Below are positions 28,731 through 39,209 of a stretch of DNA of 64,000 nucleotides, one piece after another. A program made the translations under genes and the position numbers. Position 1 is the first letter of the stretch; each line of letters begins with the position of its first letter. The DNA comes from Buchnera aphidicola (Anoecia corni) (GTDB lineage: Bacteria > Pseudomonadota > Gammaproteobacteria > Enterobacterales > Enterobacteriaceae): contig NZ_OZ060371.1 in the NCBI RefSeq assembly GCF_964056675.1, positions 372,001 through 436,000 on the forward strand, written 5' to 3'. Under the pieces are notes generated by a model. It was not told where the DNA came from and made no database searches. It saw only the letters and a program-made list of their open reading frames with translations.

Positions 28731-30554
28731 ATGAATAAAAAACTGAGAAACGTTGCTATTATTGCTCATGTAGACCATGGGAAGACAACATTGTTAGACA
28801 AGTTATTACAACAATCTGGTGTATTTCAAGATCATGAAGAAACTACAGAAAGAGTGATGGATTCTAATGAATTAGAAAAAGAAAGAGGAATTACTATTCT
28901 TGCTAAAAATACTTCAATTATATGGAAAGAATATAGAATAAATATAATAGATACTCCTGGACATGCAGATTTTGGAGGTGAAGTAGAAAGAGTTCTATCT
29001 ATGGTTGATTCAGTATTATTAGTTGTAGATGCTCTTGACGGTCCTATGCCACAAACAAGATTTGTTACTCAAAAAGCGTTTAAACATAATATTAATCCTA
29101 TAGTAGTAATAAATAAAATAGACAGAGAAAACTCACGTCCTGATTGGGTATTAGATCAAATATTTGACTTGTTTGTAAGTTTAAAAGCTTCTGACAAACA
29201 ATTAGATTTTCCAATTATTTATACTTCTGCTCTATTAGGAATTGCTGGAACTGATTACTTAAATATGGGGAGCAATATGAATCCTTTATTTGAAGCAATT
29301 ATAAAATATGTTCCAAAACCATCTATAAATAATAATCCTTTTTTTCAAATGCAAATTTCGCAATTAGGGTATGACAATTATTTAGGAACAATTGGTATTG
29401 GAAAAATACAATCAGGAAGTGTAAAACCTAATCAGAAAGTAATTGTGATTGATAATAATAATTGTACTAGAATAGGAAAAATAAATACAGTCCTTGGATA
29501 TTTAGGTTTAAAAAGAAATGAAATACAACTAGCAAAAGCAGGGGATATTGTTGCCATTACTGGAATTGATAACTTATTAATTTCTAATACAATATGCGAT
29601 CCTGATAATATTCAAGCAATGCCAGTTTTAAAAGTTGATGAACCTACTGTAAAAATGTTTTTTTGTGTAAATACTTCTCCTTTTTGCGGAAAAGAAGGAA
29701 AAAATGTTAATTCTCGTCAAATTATTGCTCGTTTAAGAAAAGAAACAAAATACAATGTAGCTTTACAAGTAGAAGAAACTACGGATGCTAATGTTTTCTG
29801 TGTTTCTGGAAGAGGAGAACTACATTTATCTATATTAATTGAAAATATGAGAAGAGAAGGATTTGAATTAGAAGTATCTCGTCCAACTATAATATTTAAA
29901 TTTATTAACAATATTGAACATGAACCATTCGAATCTTTAATTATAGATATTGAATCAAAATACCAAGGAGTCATTATGAAAAATATAGGAGAAAAAAAAG
30001 GAGAATTAAAAAATATTTTTTCAGATGAAATATCTAGAGTTAGATTAGAATACATTATTTCTAGTAGATCTCTAATAGGTTTTAGAACTGAATTTATGAA
30101 TATAACATGCGGTACAGGATTATTTTATTCTGCTTTTAGCCATTATGAAAAAATTCAAAAAAATAAAATAACACAAAGAAGAAACGGAGTACTAATTTCT
30201 AATAAAACTGGAAAAGCTACAGCATTTGCTTTATTTAATTTGCAAGAGAGAGGAAAATTATTTTTAGAACATGGAGATGTAGTTTATGAAGGTCAAATTG
30301 TTGGAATACATAATAGGATAAATGATTTAACAGTAAATTGTTTAACCGGTAAAAAACTCACTAATATGAGAGCTTCTGGATCTGACGAAGCTATTGTTTT
30401 AACTCCTCCTATTAAATTAACTTTAGAACAATCGCTGGCTTTTATTAATGATGATGAATTAGTCGAAATAACTCCTATTTCTATTCGATTGAGAAAAAAA
30501 TATTTAACTGAAAGTAAAAGAAAACAAGAAATACGAAAAAATAAAATTTTATAA
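28731..30554 (+). CDS. typA: Translational GTPase TypA/BipA
   Basis: Ribosome-binding GTPase of the EF-G family involved in 50S assembly and stress adaptation; 607 residues, the E. coli length. G1 [10 protein letters not shown]2 within [10 protein letters not shown]3 [10 protein letters not shown]4 NKID and G5 TSALLG are intact. Domain II, the [13 protein letters not shown] part of the EF-G-like domain and the C-terminal [15 protein letters not shown] block are colinear with E. coli. GAG precedes the ATG. No anomaly seen. Confidence 0.98.
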   Translation: MNKKLRNVAIIAHVDHGKTTLLDKLLQQSGVFQDHEETTERVMDSNELEKERGITILAKNTSIIWKEYRINIIDTPGHADFGGEVERVLSMVDSVLLVVDALDGPMPQTRFVTQKAFKHNINPIVVINKIDRENSRPDWVLDQIFDLFVSLKASDKQLDFPIIYTSALLGIAGTDYLNMGSNMNPLFEAIIKYVPKPSINNNPFFQMQISQLGYDNYLGTIGIGKIQSGSVKPNQKVIVIDNNNCTRIGKINTVLGYLGLKRNEIQLAKAGDIVAITGIDNLLISNTICDPDNIQAMPVLKVDEPTVKMFFCVNTSPFCGKEGKNVNSRQIIARLRKETKYNVALQVEETTDANVFCVSGRGELHLSILIENMRREGFELEVSRPTIIFKFINNIEHEPFESLIIDIESKYQGVIMKNIGEKKGELKNIFSDEISRVRLEYIISSRSLIGFRTEFMNITCGTGLFYSAFSHYEKIQKNKITQRRNGVLISNKTGKATAFALFNLQERGKLFLEHGDVVYEGQIVGIHNRINDLTVNCLTGKKLTNMRASGSDEAIVLTPPIKLTLEQSLAFINDDELVEITPISIRLRKKYLTESKRKQEIRKNKIL

Positions 30555-30622
30555 ATAATATATATATATTTTATTTTAAGTAGAAAATTTATATATGTTT
30601 TATATAGTTATTAAACAGAATA

Positions 30623-30685
30623 GTTATCACCTAGATAGGATTATCTGAATAATTCTATCTAAATAATATATGTTGAAGTGATAAT
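30623..30685. terminator. Two-tier hairpin between convergent typA and gmk
   Basis: The core is a 13-bp stem (30632-30644 with 30649-30661, one G-U, loop CTGA). Around it, GTTATCAC (30623-30630) pairs with GTGATAAT (30678-30685) over 8 bp. It sits between convergent genes and can serve as a two-way terminator. The extra outer stem and tetraloop are more elaborate than needed, and no U-run follows directly. Confidence 0.55.
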
Positions 30686-30782
30686 CAAATTAATATAAAA
30701 AAAAATATTTGTATATAACATATTAAAAAAAAATAACCATAAAAAAAATTTCGGATACATTTTAAAAATAAAAAAATTTTAA

Positions 30783-31406
30783 TTACTTGTTTAAAAGATT
30801 TTGAATTAAATTAATATTATGCTTCTTTTGGTGTTCTATAGATAAACGCTGTGATAATATTATATATTTAATGTCTAATAAAGATGCATCAAAATCATCA
30901 TTTACTATGATATAATCATATTGATAAAATCGACTTATTTCAGTTTTTACCATTTTCATTCTTTTAGAAATAATAAAGTTGCTATCTTGATTTCTTTTTT
31001 TTAATCTAGAAAGTAATTCTTTTTTTGAAGGAGGTAATAAAAAAATACTTTTAGAATTAATATTTTTTTTCTTTATTTGTTTTGCTCCTTGCCAATCAAT
31101 ATCTAAAAAAACATCTTTTCCACTAATTAGTTTATTATTAATCGATGTATAAGATGTTCCATAATAATGGTTAAAAACTTTTGCATATTCTATAAATTTA
31201 TTTTTTTTTATCATAATTTTAAATTTTTTTATAGAAACGAAATAATAATCTTTCCCGTTTATTTCTCCAGGACGAACTGATCTAGTAGTATGAGATACAG
31301 ATACTTCGATATTATTTATAATTTTTTTCTTTAGAAAAGCTCTGATTAAACTAGATTTTCCTGTACCACTTGGTGCGGAAATAATAAATAATGTGCCTTT
31401 TGTCAT
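30783..31406 (-). CDS. gmk: Guanylate kinase
   Basis: Phosphorylates GMP to GDP; 207 residues, as in E. coli. The P-loop SAPSGTGKSSLI is followed by the GMP-binding HTTRSVRPGEINGKDYYF, the ERFxx-like region KNKFIEYAKVFNHYYGTS and the DIDWQGAKQIK segment. A LKKRNQDS lid stretch is present. It is read leftwards and converges on typA. Confidence 0.97.
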   Translation of the reverse strand: MTKGTLFIISAPSGTGKSSLIRAFLKKKIINNIEVSVSHTTRSVRPGEINGKDYYFVSIKKFKIMIKKNKFIEYAKVFNHYYGTSYTSINNKLISGKDVFLDIDWQGAKQIKKKNINSKSIFLLPPSKKELLSRLKKRNQDSNFIISKRMKMVKTEISRFYQYDYIIVNDDFDASLLDIKYIILSQRLSIEHQKKHNINLIQNLLNK

Positions 31407-31662
31407 TATATAGAATACGCTGTATGTTCGATAATGTTTGCTAAAATAGCTAATATATATAAAAATTTTCTATAAATAAATTTTAAAATTGTTCTATTTA
31501 GTGAATAGAAAATATTAATTTTAAATTTAAAAATTATACATTTCATATGAAAAAAATGTATTTTATATGTATGAGTATATAGTTTTAAAAAATAAAAATT
31601 AAAATCGAATTACTTTTTTATAAAAATATTTATATATGAAATAAATAGTAAACATAAAATTC

Positions 31663-32643
31663 CTATAAAAAAGTTTTGTTGATTGATATTATATAAGACT
31701 TATGCAGTTTTAATCTAAAAGACATAGATGGACAATACTTATTATTTAATACTGCCTGAATCCAAGTGAATTGATTTCGTATATAAATGTAAGTTAATAC
31801 TACTCCTGCATTATACCATATTTTATTTTTTTTAACTTCTAAAATATCACCTATTTTTATATCTTTAATAATTTCTTTGCTAATAATCCAAGATAAAACT
31901 CGTTTATTTTGTCTTTTAAATTTAGTAATAGAAATTATTTCTTGTCCTTTATAACATCCCTTATTATAATTAATTCCGTTCAATGCATATAGATTTAATG
32001 CTTGAGGAAGGAATTTTCCAGTATTTTTTATTTCGATAATAGGATATCCTGACTCAATATCGATTGATAACCATTTATCGTCATTTAAAATATTATAATT
32101 GTTAATTAAAAAATTATTTTTTAATAATTCTAGACTTGAAGATTTACTAACTATTATCAAATAACGCAATTTAAAAAAACTTAAATTTATAACAATAAAT
32201 TTATTTAAAACATACGCATAATTTTTTTTGTTAAGTTTTTGATTAAAACATTTTTCTAAAATTATAGAAGAATATTTACCTATAATACCTAATATATAAA
32301 ATTCTATTTCATCTACAATTAATACTTTAGAAAAAACAGCATATTTTTTTAGTTCATCAATAACTATGACTTTTACGCTAGAACGAAAAAATAAAAAATA
32401 TTTTTTTTTACATTTAAAAATAATTAAGCTAGTTAATACTTTTCCTGATACATTACATAAAGCACAAAACTGTATAGTATTTTTAGGTAAAGAAATAATA
32501 TCAATTGTTAATTGATTTTGTAGATACATTGTTGCATCAATTCCTGAAATCGACACTATACTCCATTCTTTTAAAAAAAACATAGGATACTTTGTTTCTA
32601 AAGAAAAAGAATCAACGGTCTTTGTTATTTTATTTGTAATCAT
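31663..32643 (-). CDS. ygfZ: Folate-dependent Fe-S repair protein YgfZ
   Basis: GcvT-like tetrahydrofolate-binding protein that supports Fe-S enzymes such as MiaB; 326 residues, the E. coli length. The signature NKGCYKGQE with the essential Cys is intact, along with the GcvT fold around YLQNQLTIDI and CNVSGKVL. The rest is strongly drifted to Ile, Lys and Asn. MiaB in this window is one of its known clients. It is divergent from prfB. Confidence 0.93.
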   Translation of the reverse strand: MITNKITKTVDSFSLETKYPMFFLKEWSIVSISGIDATMYLQNQLTIDIISLPKNTIQFCALCNVSGKVLTSLIIFKCKKKYFLFFRSSVKVIVIDELKKYAVFSKVLIVDEIEFYILGIIGKYSSIILEKCFNQKLNKKNYAYVLNKFIVINLSFFKLRYLIIVSKSSSLELLKNNFLINNYNILNDDKWLSIDIESGYPIIEIKNTGKFLPQALNLYALNGINYNKGCYKGQEIISITKFKRQNKRVLSWIISKEIIKDIKIGDILEVKKNKIWYNAGVVLTYIYIRNQFTWIQAVLNNKYCPSMSFRLKLHKSYIISINKTFL

Positions 32644-32958
32644 TAATATTTCCTAAAACAATTAATTTATTATTGATATGTATTAAATACAAATTTAATA
32701 TTTGAAATAAATTTACATTAATTTATTTTAATTAGATTTTATATATTTTCAATTATATTATAATAATTAAAAAAGTTATGATATATATTAAATATATCTC
32801 TAAGATTTTTTTTTTACTATAGTAATTTTTTTTAAAGTTAACAACGACTCTATTAGTAATAAAAAAAACATCAATATTTTTTACAAAAAAAATATAATTA
32901 TAAAATTACGTTCATATGTTATAAAAAAATGATCTCATATTAAAGGATGTAAATGACT
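32644..32958. other. Divergent spacer ygfZ/prfB
   Basis: About 315 bp with no gene in the A+T-rich DNA. It should hold both promoters. The right end has AAAGGA at 32942-32947, the prfB ribosome-binding site. Confidence 0.5.
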
Positions 32959-34063
32959 ATGTATTCAATTAATTTTGTAAAAAAGTTATTAAACTCTGTA
33001 TACAAAAAAAAAAAAAAAATTATGTATTATCTTTGAATATTATAAAAAAAAAGAACGTCTTACAGAAATCAATATAGAATTACAATCTATTAAAATATGG
33101 AAAGAAATTAATATTTCAAAAAAATTATTAAAAGAAAAATCTTTTTTAGAAGAACATTTATTTCCTATTGATAGCATACAAAAAAAAATAAATTATTTCA
33201 AAGAATTATTAGTGTTAGTAGAACAAGAAAAAAAAAAAGACAAAGAAATATTAGGTGACATTGTTAAAGAAATTTATAATTTACAATTTAAAATTAAAAA
33301 GTTAGAATTTTTAAAAATGTTTTCAAAAAAATATGATTCTCTAAATTGTTATATAGATATACAGTCTGGTTCTGGAGGAGAAGAATCTCAAGATTGGGCT
33401 AATATGTTATTAAAAATGTATCTTAAATGGATCTATAGTAAAAAGTTTAAAATCAATATTTTAGAAAAAACATTAGGGGAAAATAATGGAATAAAATCAG
33501 CAACTATTAAAGTTAAAGGACACTATGCTTTTGGATGGCTTAGAACAGAAGCTGGAATTCATAGACTTGTTAGAAAAAATCCTTTTGATACTAATAATAA
33601 AAGACATACTTCTTTTTGTTCTATATTTATTTATCCTGATATTAATAAAGGTTTCAATACAAAAATTAATTATAATGAATTACGTATAGATGTTTACAAA
33701 TCATCTGGAGCAGGAGGTCAACATGTCAATAAAACAGAATCTGCTGTTCGAATTACACACATACCTACAGGTGTAGTAGTGCAATGTCAAAATAGTCGTT
33801 CTCAACATAAAAATAAAGAACAGGCTATGAAACAATTAATATCTAAAATTAATCATTTATCCTTAAAAAAAGAACAATTAAGAAAGAAAAAAATAGAAGA
33901 TTCTAAACTAAATATTACTTGGGGTAATCACATTCGATCTTATGTATTAGATGATTCTAGAATAAAAGACGTAAGGACAAATATAGAATCTAGAAATATT
34001 CAGAAAGTATTAAATGGTCATTTAGACAAATTTATAAAAGCTAGTTTAAAACTAGGATTTTAG
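32959..34063 (+). CDS. prfB: Peptide chain release factor 2, programmed +1 frameshift
   Basis: RF2 ends translation at UGA and UAA. The first 25 codons (32959-33033) end with CTT followed by in-frame TGA (33034-33036), exactly the E. coli length; a +1 shift continues as EYYKKKERLTEIN and gives 367 residues (E. coli 365). An ATG at 32953 is an alternative start. The peptidyl-hydrolysis loop SSGAGGQHVNKTES is intact. The stop-recognition tripeptide SPF reads NPF (207-209). It precedes lysS by 10 bp, the E. coli operon. UGA is still used as a stop by polA, pgk and ybeX, so RF2 remains necessary. Confidence 0.95.
33004..33036 (+). promoter_or_regulatory. prfB: prfB frameshift window: 16-A tract followed by CTT TGA
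   Basis: The slippery codon and stop, TAT CTT TGA, are kept. The AGGGGG Shine-Dalgarno-like stimulator that precedes this site in E. coli is replaced by ATGTAT. A run of 16 A (33004-33019) lies 11 bases before CTT. Losing one A in the transcript would put the downstream frame in phase and skip the stop, so the tract may add a second route to full-length RF2. Confidence 0.8.
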
Positions 34064-34073
34064 GATATAGAAT

Positions 34074-35591
34074 ATGAATAAAAAATCGATTTGTAACGAA
34101 ATAAAACAAGAAACTACAGAAAAAAAAAATAGGGCTAATAAATTAGCATTTATGAAAAAAAACGGATTTAACTTTCCAAATTCTTTTAAAAGATCCCATA
34201 CTGCTGATTTAATTCATAGAAAATATAAAACTTACACACGAGATATGCTTAAGACAAACATAGTTAAAGTAAATATAGCAGGAAGAGTAATGCAAAAAAG
34301 AATTATGGGAAAAAGTTCATTTATAACACTAAAAGATGTAAATACTTTAATTCAAATCTATTATAAAAAAAAATGTATAGAAAGTAATATATATTTAACG
34401 TCTAATGATATTCTAGATATAGGAGATATTTTAGGAATCGAAGGATATTTATTTAGAACAAAAACGAAAGAATTATCTGTATATTGTGAAAATATAATTT
34501 TATTAACAAAATCTGTTAATTCTTTTCCAGATAAATTTCATGGTTTATCGAATAAAGAATTGTGTTATAGAAAAAGACATTTAGATTTAATAACAAATAA
34601 AAAAACGTTTTTTAGGTTTCAACAAAGATCCTATATAGTTTCTAAGATTCGATCTTTTATGGAAAAAAATCATTTTTTAGAAGTAGAAACTCCTATAATG
34701 CAAAATGTTCCAGGAGGAGCTAACGCTCGTCCGTTTATAACTTACCATAACAGTTTAGATATAGATATTTATTTACGAATAGCCCCAGAATTATATTTAA
34801 AACGATTAATTATAGGTGGATTTGATAAAATTTTTGAAATAAATAAGAGCTTTAGGAATGAAGGTGTATCTGTTCGGCATAATCCAGAATTTACTATGAT
34901 GGAAGCATATATGGCTTATCATAACTATAAAGATGCTATGAAATTTATAGAAAATTTATTTTTATATTTATGTACTGTAATTACAGGCACATACGCAATT
35001 GAATTTAATAAACATGTACTAAATTTTAAAAATAAGTTTAAAGTTATCTCTATGAAGGAATCTATTTTATTATTTAATTCTAATATCCGATTTTCAGATT
35101 TAAACAATTACAAAAAATTAAAAAATATATCCCTCTCTTTAGGAATAAAAAAAAACAAACAATGGGGAATTGGAAAGTTATTAAATGAAATTTTTGAAAA
35201 AACAGTAGAAAAGAAATTAATTGAACCTACGTTTATTGTTGATTATCCAACAGAAGTTTCACCATTGGCTAAAAATAAAAGAAATACTATAGAATATACA
35301 GAAAGATTTGAATTATTTATAGGAGGATATGAAATAGCAAATGGTTTTTCTGAATTAAATGATTCTGAAGAACAAAAAAATCGATTTCTGCAACAAAAAA
35401 AATATTATAAAAATACAAAACAAAAAAAATTTTTTTATGATAGTTCATATATTAATGCTTTAGAATATGGATTACCTCCAACTGCAGGATTAGGGATAGG
35501 TATTGATCGTTTAGTAATGTTATTTACTAATCAAAAAAATATACGGGATGTTATTTTATTTCCAGTTCTTCGTCCTAAAAATTTCAAGTAA
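34074..35591 (+). CDS. lysS: Lysyl-tRNA synthetase, class II
   Basis: Charges tRNA-Lys; 505 residues, as in E. coli LysS. The N-terminal OB-fold anticodon domain includes VNIAGRVMQKRIMGKSSF. Class II motifs follow: EVETPIMQNVPGGANARPF (motif 1), FRNEGVSVRHNPEFTMMEAY (motif 2) and GLGIGIDRLVMLF (motif 3). The ribosome-binding AGGA overlaps the prfB stop, which suggests coupled translation. Lys codons are abundant under this A+T bias, so demand on this enzyme should be high. Confidence 0.97.
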   Translation: MNKKSICNEIKQETTEKKNRANKLAFMKKNGFNFPNSFKRSHTADLIHRKYKTYTRDMLKTNIVKVNIAGRVMQKRIMGKSSFITLKDVNTLIQIYYKKKCIESNIYLTSNDILDIGDILGIEGYLFRTKTKELSVYCENIILLTKSVNSFPDKFHGLSNKELCYRKRHLDLITNKKTFFRFQQRSYIVSKIRSFMEKNHFLEVETPIMQNVPGGANARPFITYHNSLDIDIYLRIAPELYLKRLIIGGFDKIFEINKSFRNEGVSVRHNPEFTMMEAYMAYHNYKDAMKFIENLFLYLCTVITGTYAIEFNKHVLNFKNKFKVISMKESILLFNSNIRFSDLNNYKKLKNISLSLGIKKNKQWGIGKLLNEIFEKTVEKKLIEPTFIVDYPTEVSPLAKNKRNTIEYTERFELFIGGYEIANGFSELNDSEEQKNRFLQQKKYYKNTKQKKFFYDSSYINALEYGLPPTAGLGIGIDRLVMLFTNQKNIRDVILFPVLRPKNFK

Positions 35592-35892
35592 TTTATCGCT
35601 ATATACTTTTATATTATTAAGTTAAATCACATTTAATTTTAATATGTTTTTACATTAAGTCTTAATTTAAATACTTTTTTCGAACAATAAATACAATTAA
35701 TAATTATCTAAAATTGTTTTAATAAAAATTATAAAAAATGATATATTATATATATATATATGCAAAATCATACATTAGAAAATTATTTAGACTATTTTAG
35801 TAATGAAATTTGAAATTTTAACTTAGCTATATATAATAATTTATTAATAATGAAATACGTATGTTTACTATTATCATTTTAAGAGAAAAAAT
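35592..35892. other. Spacer lysS-lysA
   Basis: 301 bp of A+T-rich DNA with a short TA repeat near 35748-35761. No gene or convincing terminator was seen. AGAGAAA just before 35893 is the lysA ribosome-binding site. Confidence 0.45.
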
Positions 35893-37140
35893 ATGCCTTT
35901 TTCTGTTTTTACTACTAAAAGTGAATTAAATAAAAAAAATATTTTAAAATCTATTTCTTTATATAAAACACCACTATGGATATATGATGCAAATATTATA
36001 AAAAATCAAGTAAAAAAACTAAGTAAATTTAACGTTATTAGATATGCTCAAAAAGCATGTTCCAATATTCATATATTACGTTTGTTAAAAAAATGTGGTG
36101 TAAAAATAGATGCTGTATCTTACGGAGAAATTGAAAGAGCTTTAATGTCCGGGTTTAGTCCTAATAATGAAGAGATTGTTTATACATCTGATTCTTTCGA
36201 TGAAGAGTCGTTAAATAAAGTTGTATCACAACATATTACAGTTAATATTGGATCTATAGATATGTTGCATCAATTGGGCAATATTTCTCCTAATCATAAG
36301 ATATGGCTTAGAGTAAATCCAAAATTTGGATATGGACACCATAAAAAAACAAACACAGGGGGAGAAAACAGTAAACATGGAATATGGGATTTGCAATCAG
36401 CGATTAAATTAGTTAAAGTTTATAACTTTAATTTAGTAGGAATTCATATGCATATAGGATCTGGAGTAAATTATAAAAATCTAAAAAAAGTATGTGAATC
36501 TATGTTATCGTGCGTTACTAATTTAAACACTGATATATCATCAATATCAGCAGGAGGAGGTATTCCTATTTCATATAAATTGAATCAATCCTGTATTAAT
36601 ATTGATGAATATTTTACATTATGGAATGTTGTACAAAAAAAGCTGGCTAATTTTTTTAATCATCCTATTACATTAGAAATAGAGCCTGGACGTTTTTTAG
36701 TAGCAGAATCTTGTATTCTAGCAGCAAAAGTAAATGCTGTAAAAAAAATAAAAGATGTATATTTTGTAATTACAGACGCTGGATTTAACGATCTTGTTAG
36801 ACCGGTAATGTATGGTAGTTATCATCATATATCTGTAATTTCTAATAGTTGCAAATTAATTAATAATAAAATAAAAAGAAAAACAGTAATTGCAGGACCT
36901 CTTTGTGAGTCAGGAGATATATTTACGCAATCTAATGATGGAGAAGTTAAACCAAGATTACTACCTTTAATAGAAATTGGTGATATTATTATATTTCATG
37001 ATACAGGCGCTTACGGATCTTCTATGTCTTCAAATTATAATAGTAGACCATTAATTCCTGAAATATTATTTAATTTAGGAACCGTTAAAGTTATTAGAAG
37101 ACGACAAACTATTTCTGAAATGCTTGCGTTAGAGCTTTAA
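35893..37140 (+). CDS. lysA: Diaminopimelate decarboxylase
   Basis: PLP enzyme making lysine from meso-diaminopimelate, the last step of lysine supply to the host; 415 residues (E. coli 420). RYAQKACSNIHILRLL carries the PLP lysine, HIGSGVN and SAGGGIP bind the phosphate, EPGRFLVAES and GPLCESGDIF hold substrate and catalytic Cys-Glu residues. The divergent regulator LysR of E. coli is absent. Together with asd in this window it marks an active aspartate-family pathway. Confidence 0.97.
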   Translation: MPFSVFTTKSELNKKNILKSISLYKTPLWIYDANIIKNQVKKLSKFNVIRYAQKACSNIHILRLLKKCGVKIDAVSYGEIERALMSGFSPNNEEIVYTSDSFDEESLNKVVSQHITVNIGSIDMLHQLGNISPNHKIWLRVNPKFGYGHHKKTNTGGENSKHGIWDLQSAIKLVKVYNFNLVGIHMHIGSGVNYKNLKKVCESMLSCVTNLNTDISSISAGGGIPISYKLNQSCINIDEYFTLWNVVQKKLANFFNHPITLEIEPGRFLVAESCILAAKVNAVKKIKDVYFVITDAGFNDLVRPVMYGSYHHISVISNSCKLINNKIKRKTVIAGPLCESGDIFTQSNDGEVKPRLLPLIEIGDIIIFHDTGAYGSSMSSNYNSRPLIPEILFNLGTVKVIRRRQTISEMLALEL

Positions 37141-38113
37141 ATTAATTTTAAGATTGTTATAACTTAAATTTTATATTTACATCTAAAAAAAGATAATATG
37201 TACTATTTGTACAAAAAAAAATCTAGTAAACAAATTATATTTATTTTTTATACAAACGTGCTATACAAATAAATTGTATATTTATAAAAAATAATAAATG
37301 TTAATTATATTAATACATGTATTTTACATTTTATGAATATAAGTTTTTTTTAGTACTAAATTTAAAATTTATTTATAGGAATTAACTTATATTTTTGTTT
37401 ATATATTACTAGTATAGTTTATATACTATAATTTAAAAATATATAAATCATAAAAAATATAAAACAAAATTTGTACTAATTGTAAAGAATTATTTAGATG
37501 AACGGATTAGATACATTTTTTGCAGAATTAATACTATCTATTGTTCATTTATTAATATTTAAAAAAAAACGTAAATTTTTTATAAAAAACTATTTAATTT
37601 ACTATTATTAATTTTTTTAAAATAAAAACTAATATAAAATTGTGTTTTGCAAAAAACAATAATAACTCTAATTATTTTTCTTTAATCAAAATAAATTCAA
37701 AAAAACTATTTTATAAATATAGAAATATACTATAAATTAATTGCAAGCATTTAATATTTTCATTAAAACTTGTTATGTTGTTCAGACAACACTAAAAACG
37801 ATTTATTATCGTATTTAATATTTTAATAAAATACAATAACTAATCACATATTTGATTTTGTTATATGTATTTTTTAAAAATCGTTAGAATTAATTTTAAA
37901 ATATTTTTTTAATATTAACTAGTTTTTTTTATATTGGATTTAGTTATAAATTTGATACTTTAAATTATAACTAGATATATATAAAATTTAGATAATTAAA
38001 TACACACACATATATATATATTACTACTATAATTTAAGTTTTATTTTTATACTATTTTTAGAAGTTAATTTGTTTCTATACTTTCACTTAAAAAAAATAA
38101 TATAAATGATTAT
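37141..38113. other. 973-bp spacer lysA-thyA (lgt expected here in relatives)
   Basis: Other Buchnera carry lgt, encoding prolipoprotein diacylglyceryl transferase, between lysA and thyA. Here there is no intact gene. A 37-codon reading at 37498-37611 resembles a short Lgt stretch. A 6-bp hairpin, TGTTGT/ACAACA at 37776-37791 with loop TCAG, is the only other structure noticed. Confidence 0.55.
37498..37611 (+). pseudogene. Possible fossil fragment of lgt
   Basis: A short reading, MNGLDTFFAELILSIV then HLLIFKKKRKFF, ends at a stop after 37 codons. Its pattern (Leu, five residues, Glu, a hydrophobic run, then a basic cluster) follows the conserved QLYExxLEG segment of Lgt from memory. Position between lysA and thyA fits. 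The match is short and the composition biased, so chance is a real alternative. Confidence 0.3.
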
Positions 38114-38908
38114 ATGAAAAAATATTTAACATTATTAAAAACTATTATTAATAAAGGAACTATAAAAAAAAATAGAACAAACATTGATTCTAAATCTATT
38201 TTTGGTTATAGAATGAAATTTAATCTCAATGATGGATTTCCATTGTTAACAACTAAAAAGTGTAGCATTAAATCTATAGTTTATGAATTATTGTGGTTTT
38301 TAAGAGGGGATACAAACACAAAATATTTAAAAGAAAATAATGTATCCATTTGGAATAATTGGGAAAATATTGACGGCGACTTAGGACCAATTTATGGAAA
38401 ACAATGGAGAAAATGGAAAACATACGATGGAAAACATATTGATCAAATTAATGAAGTAATTCATTTAATTATGACTAATCCGAATTCTAGAAGAATGATA
38501 GTATCTGCATGGAATGTTGCTGAAATAAAAAATATGTCATTACCTCCATGTCATTTACTCTTTCAATTTTATGTTGATGGACAATTCCTTAGTTGTCAAC
38601 TATATCAACGTTCTTGTGATGTTTTTTTAGGATTACCTTTTAATTTAGCAAGTTATTCCTTACTAATTCATATGATTGCACAACAATGTAATTTAAAAGT
38701 TGGAAATTTTTTATGGATAGGAGGAGATGTACACTTATATGTTAATCACATTGGATTAGCTAAAATTCAATTAAGTAGAAAACCTAAACATCTTCCTATC
38801 ATTGTATTCAATAGAAAACCAGATTCTATATTTGATTACAAATTTAATGATATTAAAATAATTAACTATTATCCTCATCCTGTAATAAAGGCAGAAATTG
38901 CTATATAA
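38114..38908 (+). CDS. thyA: Thymidylate synthase
   Basis: Makes dTMP from dUMP with methylene-tetrahydrofolate; 264 residues, the E. coli length. [16 protein letters not shown] near the N-terminus, [36 protein letters not shown] with the catalytic Cys, [14 protein letters not shown] and the [10 protein letters not shown] end are all present. AGG-like sequence before the ATG is weak. E. coli has lgt immediately upstream; that gene is lost here. Confidence 0.98.
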   Translation: MKKYLTLLKTIINKGTIKKNRTNIDSKSIFGYRMKFNLNDGFPLLTTKKCSIKSIVYELLWFLRGDTNTKYLKENNVSIWNNWENIDGDLGPIYGKQWRKWKTYDGKHIDQINEVIHLIMTNPNSRRMIVSAWNVAEIKNMSLPPCHLLFQFYVDGQFLSCQLYQRSCDVFLGLPFNLASYSLLIHMIAQQCNLKVGNFLWIGGDVHLYVNHIGLAKIQLSRKPKHLPIIVFNRKPDSIFDYKFNDIKIINYYPHPVIKAEIAI

Positions 38909-39209
38909 TTAAACTTAATATTAAATATTATCATTTTTATTTTCAAACGTATTAAATATAAAAAATTGATTTACTATTTTTATAATATTAATGTTTTATT
39001 AACATAAAAACCACATTGATTTCAATAAATGCATAAAATGTAAAAAAATGAAAAAAATCTTACTTTTAATAAAATTTAAAAAATAGCAATAAACTTATTC
39101 TTTTAATATAAATTAATTTTCGATATAAATAATAGTATAAAAACATTATATTTTAATGAATTAAATTTATAAAATACAATTGATAATATAGCAATATTAA
39201 AATAAAAAA
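38909..39209. other. Spacer thyA-miaB
   Basis: 301 bp of A+T-rich DNA with no gene, repeat or clear terminator. It probably holds the miaB promoter. Confidence 0.45.

Noticed and set aside
29717..30055. 112-codon minus-strand ORF inside typA
   Set aside because: Antisense shadow of a conserved GTPase; no motif.
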